Program-made: the position numbers and the translations under genes
Notes under the pieces: model-generated
Told to the model about the DNA's origin: nothing
Seen by the model: the letters and a program-made list of their open reading frames with translations, nothing else
The model's database searches: none
Origin: Roseiarcus sp043739325
GTDB lineage: Bacteria; Pseudomonadota; Alphaproteobacteria; Rhizobiales; Beijerinckiaceae
Assembly (NCBI GenBank): GCA_043739325.1
Contig: JAYUFK010000055.1
Span: 1-6,833, forward strand
DNA: 6,833 nucleotides
Reading direction: 5' to 3'
Part shown: piece by piece, positions 1 through 5,661 of the stretch
Position numbering within the stretch: the first letter of the stretch is position 1
Layout of the letters: every line of letters begins with the position of its first letter

Positions 1-57
1 GGGGCCACGATCGGGTCAGTTTGAGCAATTTCGGGCCGACGCTGTGGGCCGATTTCA
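1..57. other. Possible remnant of an insertion-sequence end
   Basis: Three related blocks occur in the first 57 bases: GGGTCAGTTT at 13-22, GGGCCGAC at 33-40 and GGGCCGATTTCA at 46-57, with GGGGCC at 1-6. Spaced GGGCC(A/G)-TTTCA blocks resemble the non-coding end repeats I associate with IS21-like elements. No transposase coding is present, and the rest would lie left of the window. This is a weak call by resemblance. Confidence 0.22.
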
Positions 58-185
58 CTAAAAATGCCTGCGGCATGAATTTCGAGTCAGGCTCTTAGAT
101 GTGTAACGTGCCGACTGTCTCGATCGCGAGTGCAAGAGTTCGCGTCGATATCTGGTTCGACGCTTTCTGCGAAACACACCGCGTA

Positions 186-200
186 AATTGGCGCACAATT
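186..200. promoter_or_regulatory. Inverted repeat AATTG-N5-CAATT
   Basis: AATTG at 186-190 and CAATT at 196-200 are perfect inverted copies separated by gcgca. The dyad lies about 12 bp upstream of the GCAAAA direct repeat and within 150 bp of the regulator start. It could be a protein-binding site. Chance occurrence of a 5-bp dyad is not negligible. Confidence 0.25.
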
Positions 201-211
201 GCCGAAACGAC

Positions 212-228
212 GCAAAAGATTTGCAAAA
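212..228 (+). promoter_or_regulatory. Candidate response-regulator box, GCAAAA-N5-GCAAAA
   Basis: Two identical hexamers, GCAAAA at 212-217 and 223-228, are separated by exactly 5 bases, giving an 11-bp period (one helical turn). OmpR/PhoB-family regulators such as PmrA bind head-to-tail hexamers with this 6-5-6 geometry. The site lies 107 bp before the GTG start of the response regulator, a natural place for autoregulation. The assignment as an operator is inference. Confidence 0.35.
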
Positions 229-335
229 TTCGCCGCGCCAGCGCCATCAATCGTCCCTAATGCCGCCGCTTGCCGTTACGCAAGCATTTCTTTGCTCCAC
301 ACCGCGAACCATTGAAACTGAACAGAAAGGCGCCT

Positions 336-1001
336 GTGCGCATTCTTCTCATTGAAGACGACCATATGATCGGGCGCGCCTTAAGTCAGGCGTTGGCGCG
401 AGAAGGAATGGCGATCGATTGGGTGCGCAATAGCCCTGATGGCGCCGATGCTCTGGCGACCGGCGGGCATGCGCTCGTTCTCCTTGATCTCGGGCTGCCG
501 GGCGCAAGCGGCCTCGACCTCCTGAAAGCCGCGAGGCTCGCGGGAAATCGGGTCCCTGTACTCGTCGTGACCGCGCGCGATGGGCTCGATGATCGGGTTG
601 TCGGGCTGGACCTTGGGGCGGACGACTATCTGGTTAAGCCGTTTGAGACTCGAGAATTGATCGCGCGCATTCGAGCGGTGCTTCGTCGCCAGTCAGGCGC
701 CGCTCAGTCGATTGTCGAGACGGCAGAAATTGCACTCGACCTTGCGGCCCACGAGATGACTTATCGTGGGACGAAGCTTGTGTTGCCCGCGCGCGAATTC
801 GCCTTGATGCGGGCGTTGCTCGATCGGCCAGGCGGCATTCTCTCTCGCGCCCAACTTGAAGAACGTTTGTACGGTTGGGGCGACGAAGTTGAAAGCAACG
901 CGGTCGATGTCCTTATTCACTCGATACGAAAGAAATTCGACAAAGACATAATTCGCAATGTCCGGGGAGCCGGCTGGATGGCGCCAAAGGACAGTCAATG
1001 A
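336..1001 (+). CDS. OmpR-family response regulator transcription factor (QseB/PmrA/TctD-like)
   Basis: This is the DNA-binding output protein of a two-component system. With the GTG start at 336 it has 221 residues, the usual length for the family. The N-terminal receiver domain (about residues 2-112) shows the acidic pair D8-D9 after RILLIE, the phosphoacceptor D51 in VLLDLGLPG, T79 in VVTARD and K101 in DDYLVKPFE, so all switch residues are present. The C-terminal winged-helix domain (about 125-218) carries the typical LPAREFALMRAL and SNAVDVLIHSIRKKF segments and ends NVRGAGWMA, where many relatives have Tyr in place of Trp. The GTG is chosen over an in-frame TTG at 270 because AAAGG at 326-330 sits 5 bases before it and the protein then begins directly at the first beta strand. 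Its stop overlaps the kinase start (ATGA, 998-1001), so the two are translationally coupled. Confidence 0.95.
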   Translation: MRILLIEDDHMIGRALSQALAREGMAIDWVRNSPDGADALATGGHALVLLDLGLPGASGLDLLKAARLAGNRVPVLVVTARDGLDDRVVGLDLGADDYLVKPFETRELIARIRAVLRRQSGAAQSIVETAEIALDLAAHEMTYRGTKLVLPAREFALMRALLDRPGGILSRAQLEERLYGWGDEVESNAVDVLIHSIRKKFDKDIIRNVRGAGWMAPKDSQ

Positions 1002-2344
1002 CCTCACTCCGTCGCTCCGCGCTGCTTTGGACAACGGCGATGCTCACATTCGTCGGAATCATCGCTTTTGCCGTTTCCTATGAAATGACCCGCAACGAAA
1101 CGGCGAGCTTTCTCGATGGGCAATTGCGCGAGATCGCGGTAAACGTCGGAGACGGAATCGCGGACACGGAGGCTCCGATTTCCGGGCAGGATGCACAAGA
1201 TCCTGAAGACGCGTTCGTTGTCACGCTCTGGGCGCGTTCGAGCGAACCCGTGAGCAAGCCCAAGAGCGGCGTCGCCATCGCGCGACAGTCAGTTCCAGGC
1301 TTCGCGACGGTGAGCGCGGGGGGCGAATGGTGGCGGGTATATTCCGTTGGCGGCAACGGTCGCACTGTCCAGGTCGCCCAGCGGATGGCCGTGCGCGAAG
1401 AAATCGCCCAGTCCGCGGCGATTCAAGCCGGCATTCCGATCCTGGCGGCCATTCCACTGACGTGGCTGGTCATTGGGTGGTCAATCGGACAGGCCTTGGC
1501 GCCGCTGACGGCTCTGACCGAATCAGTCGCGACGCGCAGGGCGAAGGCGAACGAACCGATTCCCGTCGCAGGCGCGCCTGTCGAAGTCATGCCGCTCATT
1601 GACGCCATGAACGGTCTGATCCACCGGCTACAGCAGTCGATGCTGCACGAGAGACAATTTCTGGCGGACGCCGCGCATCAATTGCGAACCCCGCTCGCCG
1701 CATTGCATCTCCAAATCGACAATCTGCAGGCCACGGCGGACGCCACCCAAGCGCCACCCGTCCTAGAGCTTCGCGAGGGCATTCGACGGGCATCGGCGAT
1801 GGTGGACCAACTATTGCGGATGGCCCGGCTCGACGAAGTCGATAGCGCGCAACCTCGCCGGCCCATCGATCTGGCGGCGCAGATTACGGAATGCGTCGCC
1901 GATTTCGTTGCTTTGGCGGAGGCTAAGGGCGTCGATCTGGGCATCGCCGCGTGTGAGCCTACGATGATTCCAGGCGAAGCGAGCGAACTGAAAATGCTGT
2001 TTGGCAACCTGATCGATAATGCGATCCGTTATACGCCGTCGGGCGGCTCCATCGACGTTTCGCTGCGCTCTGCCGGCGCGTCGAAGTTTATCGAGATCGT
2101 CGATACGGGTCGTGGGGTGGCGATCGAAGACATGCCGCGGCTACGCGACCGCTTCTTTCGCGCGGCCCCAACCGACACAGAGGGCAACGGACTCGGGCTC
2201 GCGATCGCCGACGCGGTCGCCAGACGCAACGCAATGCGCATCGATTTCGCGAATCGCGATGATCGCAGCGGTCTCAGGGTTACCGTTTGGGTTGAAGCGT
2301 ATGAGCAGAAGACCACGATGCGATCGCCGCCGAACGCCGCGTAG
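998..2344 (+). CDS. Membrane sensor histidine kinase (QseC/PmrB/TctE-like), partner of the upstream regulator
   Basis: This 448-residue inner-membrane kinase should phosphorylate the regulator encoded just before it. Helix 1 is at about residues 8-28, followed by a periplasmic sensor region of roughly 114 residues containing a GGEWWRVYS segment like that of QseC/TctE sensors. Helix 2 is at about 143-165 and a HAMP linker runs to about 218. The dimerisation/phosphoacceptor segment reads FLADAAHQLRTPLAALHL with phospho-His H227. The ATP-binding domain has the N box N337-LIDN, G1 box D369-TGRG, F box RDRFFRA and G2 box G396-NGLGLAI, so it looks catalytically complete. The ATG at 998 overlaps the regulator stop by four bases. 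The signal sensed cannot be read from sequence. Metal cations or polymyxin-like stress are suggested only by family resemblance. No convincing terminator hairpin follows the gene. Confidence 0.95.
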   Translation: MTSLRRSALLWTTAMLTFVGIIAFAVSYEMTRNETASFLDGQLREIAVNVGDGIADTEAPISGQDAQDPEDAFVVTLWARSSEPVSKPKSGVAIARQSVPGFATVSAGGEWWRVYSVGGNGRTVQVAQRMAVREEIAQSAAIQAGIPILAAIPLTWLVIGWSIGQALAPLTALTESVATRRAKANEPIPVAGAPVEVMPLIDAMNGLIHRLQQSMLHERQFLADAAHQLRTPLAALHLQIDNLQATADATQAPPVLELREGIRRASAMVDQLLRMARLDEVDSAQPRRPIDLAAQITECVADFVALAEAKGVDLGIAACEPTMIPGEASELKMLFGNLIDNAIRYTPSGGSIDVSLRSAGASKFIEIVDTGRGVAIEDMPRLRDRFFRAAPTDTEGNGLGLAIADAVARRNAMRIDFANRDDRSGLRVTVWVEAYEQKTTMRSPPNAA

Positions 2345-2383
2345 TCCGCTCCTCCGGCGATTGGCCGCAGCGACGCTCGGTCG

Positions 2384-2403
2384 AGCTAATTCCTAGCTAA
2401 TTC
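2384..2403 (+). promoter_or_regulatory. Candidate regulator-binding direct repeat with 11-bp period
   Basis: AGCTAATTC occurs at 2384-2392 and again, identically, at 2395-2403, an exact 11-bp period. Read as hexamers it is CTAATT-N5-CTAATT, the same geometry as the PmrA-type box (CTTAAT-N5-CTTAAT) used by relatives of the regulator encoded at 336-1001. It lies about 90 bp before the ATG of the COG4705 gene. A perfect 9-bp repeat at this spacing is unlikely by chance in a short intergenic gap. Binding is inference. Confidence 0.55.
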
Positions 2404-2493
2404 TCCTCGCGTATCCGGTCGCCGGCCTCAAGCGCGCCTGCGATTCGAGGTTTGAGCTTTGGCACATACAATCGGTTGGAATGGAGCGCCCGA

Positions 2494-3282
2494 ATGACGC
2501 GACCGGATAGCGATCAACTCTCGGCGATGATGAACAAGGTTCCGGAAGTCACGGCTTATTTCTGGATCATCAAGGTCATGGCGACGACCGTCGGCGAAAC
2601 CGCAGCGGACCTACTCTCTACAAAACTGGGTCTGGGTCTGACCATCACGTCGTGGCTGATGAGCGCAGTTTTTGTCGTCGCGCTCGCTTTTCAGCTCAGG
2701 TCGCGCGCCTATTCAGCCCCGATCTACTGGCTCACCGTCGTCCTGATCTCCGTCGTCGGAACCCTGATCTCTGACAATTTGGTCGATGGGATGGGGATCA
2801 GCCTAGTCACGACATCGATCGTTTTTGCGGTCATCCTCGCTGCCGTCTTCGCCCTGTGGTTTCAAAGTGAGGGGACGCTGTCGATCCATACGATCGTCAC
2901 GACCAAGCGCGAACTCTATTACTGGGCGGCCATCCTCGTCACGTTCGCCCTGGGCACTTCGGCGGGCGACCTGACGGCGGAGACATTGAATCTGGGCTAC
3001 GGTCCCGCCGTGATCATCTTTGCAGCGTTGATCGCAACAGTCGCCTTCGCTCATTACTTCTTGAAAATGGACGCCATCCTCTCGTTCTGGCTGGCTTACA
3101 TCCTGACCCGACCGCTCGGCGCCTCGGCCGGCGACTTTCTCGCGAAGCCGATCATTGCGGGTGGATTGTGTTTGGGGACCGTCCCCACGAGCGTGATCTT
3201 TCTTGCGATCATCCTCATGTTCGTCACCTATCTCGCCATCACGAAATCCGATCGGCGCATGCAGATCATACCCGAAGGATGA
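2494..3282 (+). CDS. COG4705-type polytopic membrane protein of unknown function
   Basis: The product is a 262-residue, very hydrophobic inner-membrane protein recognisable as the COG4705 'membrane-anchored protein' family by its opening NKVPEVTAYFWIIKV and VGETAADLL. About eight helices are predicted by eye (near 22-38, 49-67, 77-93, 104-123, 143-158, 171-189, 197-212, 231-249). Four repeats with the pattern [F/Y]W-x9-G-x4-D begin at residues 23, 78, 143 and 198, placing D39, D94, D159 and D214 at equivalent positions. Repeat spacing is 55, 65 and 55, as if a two-repeat unit was doubled. The ATG at 2494 is preferred because GGAG at 2483-2486 lies 7 bases upstream. An in-frame TTG at 2452 lacks this support. 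A transporter or channel role is plausible from the repeated acidic residues but unproven. The gene follows the two-component pair and a candidate binding site for its regulator. Confidence 0.85.
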   Translation: MTRPDSDQLSAMMNKVPEVTAYFWIIKVMATTVGETAADLLSTKLGLGLTITSWLMSAVFVVALAFQLRSRAYSAPIYWLTVVLISVVGTLISDNLVDGMGISLVTTSIVFAVILAAVFALWFQSEGTLSIHTIVTTKRELYYWAAILVTFALGTSAGDLTAETLNLGYGPAVIIFAALIATVAFAHYFLKMDAILSFWLAYILTRPLGASAGDFLAKPIIAGGLCLGTVPTSVIFLAIILMFVTYLAITKSDRRMQIIPEG

Positions 3283-3384
3283 TACGCGCTTCCGTGGCGG
3301 CTGCGTATCTCCGCACCGCTTGAATCAACATGCCGCGCGTTCGGATCCGCCCAGCCCCGCAACCAAACGAAAGGCTATTTCGCG

Positions 3385-3645
3385 ATGACTCATGGATCAT
3401 TGAAGATTGTGCTGATCACGGCCGCTATCGGCCTTGGCGGCGCCAGCATCGCGCGCGCCGATTGTGAGAGCGATCTGCTTCAGCTCGATGCGGCTTTCAA
3501 AACGCCCAGTCTAAAAGTCGAGGCCAAAGCGTCGCTTGACGACGCGAAGGTCAAAGCCGTGGCGGCGTTGCATAAGGATGACGACGCGTCCTGCCACAAG
3601 GCTATCGATGAAGGTATGAATAAGGCAGGCATGAAGTTGAAATAG
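3385..3645 (+). CDS. Small exported two-cysteine protein, paralogue 1
   Basis: This 86-residue protein has a signal peptide: a short basic start, hydrophobic stretch IVLITAAIGLGGASIA, and probable cleavage at ARA|DC. The mature part is about 61 residues, Lys- and Asp-rich and probably helical. It has only two cysteines, C27 immediately after the cleavage site and C70, which could form a disulphide in the periplasm. The segment before C27 is not a lipobox, so a lipoprotein is unlikely. It aligns without internal gaps to the protein at 3977-4231, with 30 identities in 60 positions by hand count. GAAAGG at 3369-3374 precedes the ATG by 10 bases. I do not recognise a named domain. Similar small 'DC...C' secreted proteins are common hypothetical proteins in Hyphomicrobiales. 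Its function is unknown. Confidence 0.8.
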   Translation: MTHGSLKIVLITAAIGLGGASIARADCESDLLQLDAAFKTPSLKVEAKASLDDAKVKAVAALHKDDDASCHKAIDEGMNKAGMKLK

Positions 3646-3976
3646 CGTGTCCCGTTAAACTCAACGGAAGACGGTCGAATCGCGCGCGGCGTAGTTGTCT
3701 GGCGAACATTAAGCCTCCGGCAACTAAGCCGCGCAGTCGCCCGTGATCCTCGACTTGGACCATCTCAAAAATGACACAACCCTTATCGCCGATCATTGGA
3801 TGAGTGCCCGCGGCATTGCGGACGGCTTTATGAGGCCGACAAAGCTCCGCCGAGTGGGCTGCCGAACCCCTCGCTCACTCTGCGCTAAGTCTGATCCGTT
3901 ACTTGAGAAAGCGGCCATTCGCCGCGTCGACATGGCCAGCGCTATTTTCGGCGCTACATCTCAAGGAGCTAACTCG
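3646..3976. other. Intergenic region between the two small paralogues
   Basis: This 331-base gap shows no convincing gene. A weak inverted repeat, CCGTT-aaactc-AACGG at 3652-3667, follows the stop of the first paralogue but has no T tract, so it is at best a poor terminator. TAAGCC occurs at 3710-3715 and 3725-3730. An open frame runs from 3743 into the second paralogue but does not look like protein (see that gene). The gap may carry a separate promoter for paralogue 2. Confidence 0.5.
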
Positions 3977-4231
3977 ATGCCCGGAATTGTGAAAACTCTT
4001 GCCATGGCCGGCCTTCTCGTGTTCGGCGCCAGCAGCGCCGCGTTTGCGGATTGCGCTGCCGATATCGCCAAACTCGATGCCGCCTTGAAAACTCCAGCCC
4101 TCGCCGCCAGCGCCAAGGCTGCGTTGCAAGACGCGCGCGCGAAAGCGGATAATTTGGGCAAGAAGAAGGATGACAAATCTTGCGGCGCGGTCATTTCGGA
4201 CGCGATGGCGAAGGCCGGCCAGAAAATGTAA
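3977..4231 (+). CDS. Small exported two-cysteine protein, paralogue 2
   Basis: This 84-residue protein is the sister of the one at 3385-3645. The signal peptide has hydrophobic core LAMAGLLVFGASSAAFA and probable cleavage AFA|DC. The mature region shares the DC-x2-D...LDAA-x-KTP-x-L opening, the KDD-x-SC segment and the M-x-KAG-x-K ending with its paralogue. Cysteines are C26 and C69, with exactly the same 43-residue separation. The ATG at 3977 is chosen over an in-frame ATG at 3743. AAGGAG at 3963-3968 sits just upstream, a signal peptide begins here, and the 78 residues before it lack protein character and would bury the signal peptide. The phosphatase gene starts 50 bases downstream with no hairpin between, so the two may be co-transcribed. 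Its function is unknown; a periplasmic binding or chaperone-like role would be speculation. Confidence 0.85.
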   Translation: MPGIVKTLAMAGLLVFGASSAAFADCAADIAKLDAALKTPALAASAKAALQDARAKADNLGKKKDDKSCGAVISDAMAKAGQKM

Positions 4232-4281
4232 ACTGACCAATTGCCGGCTCCAATGCGCGGACGACGAGAGAGGAACGCGCG

Positions 4282-4887
4282 ATGCTCGAACGCGTCAATC
4301 AAAGCGTCTTCTCATTGTTGTCCGCGCCACACGACCTTTCCGGCGGCGCGCTCTTGTTCGCGCTTGTGCTGGCGCAATGGGCGATTTTAGTTGGGCCGGC
4401 GCTGCTGGTCTTCCTTTGGGTATTTGGCGGCGCAGATGAGCGTCGCGCCGCGGTTCGTGCCTGCCTTTCGGCACTCCTCGCCTTGGCCGGCGCCGCGACA
4501 ATTTCGAGCCTTTACTTTCATCCCCGACCTTTCGTGGATGGTCTGGCGCGCAACTATCTGCAACATGGTTCCGACAGTTCGTTTCCAAGCGATCACGCTA
4601 CGCTGCTCTTCGCGCTTGGCTGGTCATTGGCGTTCGCGTCGCCGCCGATGTTGCGGGCGGCGTGGGTCATTCCGATGGCGCTCGCCGTCGTCGTCGGCTG
4701 GTCCCGTGTATTCTTAGGTGTGCACTATCCGCTGGACATTTCCGGCGCGGCGATCGTCGGGATCGTCGCAGCTCTTTGTCTTACCAGCGCGGGTGGCGGC
4801 AGGGCGACAGAGGCCCTTACGGACCTGGGTATCCGCGTCTACGATTGGCCGCTATCGGCATTCCGCCGGGGTCGCCGACCGAGATGA
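4282..4887 (+). CDS. PAP2-family membrane phosphatase, probable undecaprenyl-diphosphatase (BcrC/YbjG-like)
   Basis: The 201-residue integral membrane protein has the three PAP2 phosphatase signatures. These are YFHPRPF with R82-P83, FPSDHA with catalytic H105, and SRVFLGVHYPLDI with S141-R142 and H148. Around them are about five to six hydrophobic helices. This set, especially HPRPF-V followed by SFPSDH, matches the BcrC/YbjG group, which removes a phosphate from undecaprenyl pyrophosphate to recycle the carrier for peptidoglycan and other envelope polymers. The Lys of the general K-x6-RP motif is replaced by Ser here; I believe that position varies in BcrC-like proteins. AGAGAGGA at 4267-4274 lies 7 bases before the ATG. 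The C-terminus ends in a basic tail (FRRGRRPR). A lipid A or phosphatidylglycerophosphate phosphatase cannot be excluded. Its place beside a PmrAB-like system fits an envelope role. Confidence 0.9.
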   Translation: MLERVNQSVFSLLSAPHDLSGGALLFALVLAQWAILVGPALLVFLWVFGGADERRAAVRACLSALLALAGAATISSLYFHPRPFVDGLARNYLQHGSDSSFPSDHATLLFALGWSLAFASPPMLRAAWVIPMALAVVVGWSRVFLGVHYPLDISGAAIVGIVAALCLTSAGGGRATEALTDLGIRVYDWPLSAFRRGRRPR

Positions 4888-4968
4888 TGTCAATGGCGCG
4901 GGTACGGTGATCGCTTCTGGCTATGCCACAACCAAAATCGACCCTTCTTCTTCCAATTTCAAGGCGAG

Positions 4969-4984
4969 ACCAAGGTCTCTTGGT
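4969..4984 (+). terminator. Hairpin downstream of the phosphatase gene, weak terminator candidate
   Basis: ACCAAG at 4969-4974 and CTTGGT at 4979-4984 form a perfect 6-bp stem with a GTCT loop. An alternative stem, GAGACC-AA-GGTCTC at 4966-4979, overlaps it and competes for pairing. It lies about 80 bases after the phosphatase stop. No T tract follows, only an AT-rich AAACATTTAA stretch, so intrinsic termination is doubtful. Confidence 0.3.
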
Positions 4985-5161
4985 AAACATTTAAGCGCAC
5001 TTGGGTGATCTTGATGATTTGAGGATTTCGGACTGGCTGCGCACACCTCACACTGCCCTAAGACAACGCTGCTAGCTTTCCAATCGCCGACGTGTCCGTT
5101 GCCTGCCAGGGTTCGTAATGAGCTCCGATTTGCGCAAGGGGCTGCCTCAGTCGCAGAAAGA

Positions 5162-5178
5162 CGCGGCGCTCCGCCGCG
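5162..5178 (+). promoter_or_regulatory. GC-rich hairpin in the leader of the PepSY gene
   Basis: CGCGGCG at 5162-5168 pairs perfectly with CGCCGCG at 5172-5178 across a CTC loop, giving a very stable 7-bp all-GC stem. It ends about 20 bases before GGAG at 5198-5201, the likely ribosome site of the PepSY gene. It could influence translation or mark termination of an upstream transcript. No T tract follows it. Confidence 0.35.
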
Positions 5179-5203
5179 GTCGCCTGCGCAGACGAATGGA
5201 GAT

Positions 5204-5259
5204 GTGAAGCGAAAACCACCAAACTCAGACGAGCGAGCCTCGGCGCCGCTATCGTCATC
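5204..5259 (+). other. Signal-peptide coding segment lacking an in-frame start (apparent 5' frameshift of the PepSY gene)
   Basis: In the frame of the PepSY gene, bases 5212-5292 read as a textbook export signal: KTTKLRR, then ASLGAAIVIVLAAGV, then SGAMA before NE. The frame is open back to a stop at 5119-5121, but no ATG, GTG or TTG occurs in it before 5260. The nearby starts, ATG 5196, ATG 5202 and GTG 5204, are all in other frames, and both ATGs run into TGA at once. Adding one A to the AAAA run at 5212-5215 would join GTG AAG CGA (M-K-R) to the signal peptide. Removing one base after ATG 5202 would also work. This is either a real disabling frameshift or a sequencing error. Confidence 0.5.
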
Positions 5260-5619
5260 GTGCTCGCGGCTGGCGTCAGCGGGGCAATGGCCAACGAGAC
5301 CCCTGACTCACCGGCAAACGAGGCAGCCATTCTGGCAACTGCGAAAGTGACGCTCAGCCAGGCGATCGCAGCGGCGGAATTGGCCACCGGGGGCAAGGCG
5401 GCCGGCGTCGGCATCGAGGATCAAAATGGCGAAGTCCATTTTGACGTGACGATACTGAAAGACGATGCGCGCCAGAATGTCCTCGTCGATCCGAAGACCG
5501 GCGCCGTCATGAAAGTCGTCGCCGCGAATGCGGATATCAATAGCGAAGGCGCCGAGAGCGTCGACGGCGCCGAGGGCGCTGAAGGCGCTGAAGCCGGCGC
5601 GGAACATCCAGAAAACTGA
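5260..5619 (+). CDS. Exported PepSY-domain protein with acidic Gly-Ala-Glu tail
   Basis: From the first usable codon in frame (GTG 5260) this is 119 residues, but the true protein probably starts about 19 codons earlier (see 5204-5259), because 5260 falls in the middle of the signal-peptide core and has no ribosome site. The PepSY domain spans about residues 28-86: a helix TLSQAIAAAELATGGKA, then GVGIEDQNGEVHFDVTIL, then the hallmark VLVDPKTGAVMKV. PepSY domains are small secreted modules, thought to modulate peptidases or bind ligands, and are often encoded beside two-component systems. The C-terminal 30 residues are acidic, with GAE triplets (EGAEGAEGAEAGAE) encoded by 9-bp DNA repeats. A strong hairpin follows the stop at 5630-5661. 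If the frameshift is genuine, the protein would lose export and the gene may be inactive. Confidence 0.75.
   Translation: MLAAGVSGAMANETPDSPANEAAILATAKVTLSQAIAAAELATGGKAAGVGIEDQNGEVHFDVTILKDDARQNVLVDPKTGAVMKVVAANADINSEGAESVDGAEGAEGAEAGAEHPEN
5548..5604 (+). repeat. 9-bp tandem repeats (GGCGCYGAR) coding for Gly-Ala-Glu
   Basis: Three contiguous in-frame units, GGCGCCGAG, GGCGCTGAA and GGCGCTGAA, occupy 5566-5592. Separated copies lie at 5548-5556 and, as GGCGCGGAA, at 5596-5604. They encode the acidic C-terminal tail of the PepSY protein. Because the unit is a multiple of three, copy-number change would lengthen or shorten the tail without a frameshift. Confidence 0.7.
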
Positions 5620-5629
5620 AGTCGGTTAT

Positions 5630-5661
5630 GGCGGCGCGGCGAGTGTAATCGCCACGCCGCC
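5630..5661 (+). terminator. Strong hairpin after the PepSY gene, probable terminator
   Basis: GGCGGCG at 5630-5636 pairs with CGCCGCC at 5655-5661, and after one mismatch (C5637/A5654) GGCGA at 5638-5642 pairs with TCGCC at 5649-5653 around a GTGTAA loop. This 12-bp GC-rich stem starts 10 bases after the PepSY stop, the typical place for a terminator. There is no T run after it, so it may act as a mRNA 3'-end stabiliser or a weak terminator. Confidence 0.6.

Larger units (their letters stand above)
58..335. other. Non-coding leader region upstream of the two-component operon
   Basis: No convincing gene is seen here. A short inverted repeat, ATGCC-tgc-GGCAT, lies at 64-76. A second inverted repeat and a direct repeat near 186-228 are listed separately. 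The promoter of the regulator operon should lie in this stretch, but I cannot assign -35 and -10 boxes with confidence. Confidence 0.5.
4888..5203. other. Intergenic region upstream of the PepSY gene
   Basis: This stretch of about 316 bases contains no gene I can support. It holds two hairpins, listed separately at 4969-4984 and 5162-5178. Open frames on either strand here are Arg/Ala/Ser-rich shadows without recognisable domains or ribosome sites. Confidence 0.5.

Noticed and set aside
270..335. TTG start extending the response regulator by 22 residues
   Set aside because: The extra residues are not part of any receiver domain, the TTG has no ribosome site, and GTG 336 has AAAGG at good spacing and gives the family length.
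693..1034. Minus-strand open frame opposite the response regulator
   Set aside because: It is a shadow of a clearly conserved gene on the + strand.
2329..2360. CGCCG...CCGGCG pairing around the histidine kinase stop as a terminator
   Set aside because: Short stem, large loop and no T run; common by chance at this GC content.
3652..3667. CCGTT-aaactc-AACGG as a terminator of the first small paralogue
   Set aside because: The stem is only five base pairs and has no T tract, too weak to call.
3743..3976. 78-residue N-terminal extension of the second small paralogue
   Set aside because: It would bury a clear signal peptide, and its paralogue has no such extension. AAGGAG lies right before ATG 3977.
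5058..5414. Minus-strand open frame of 118 codons opposite the PepSY gene
   Set aside because: It mirrors the PepSY coding strand in GC-rich sequence and shows no domain or ribosome site.
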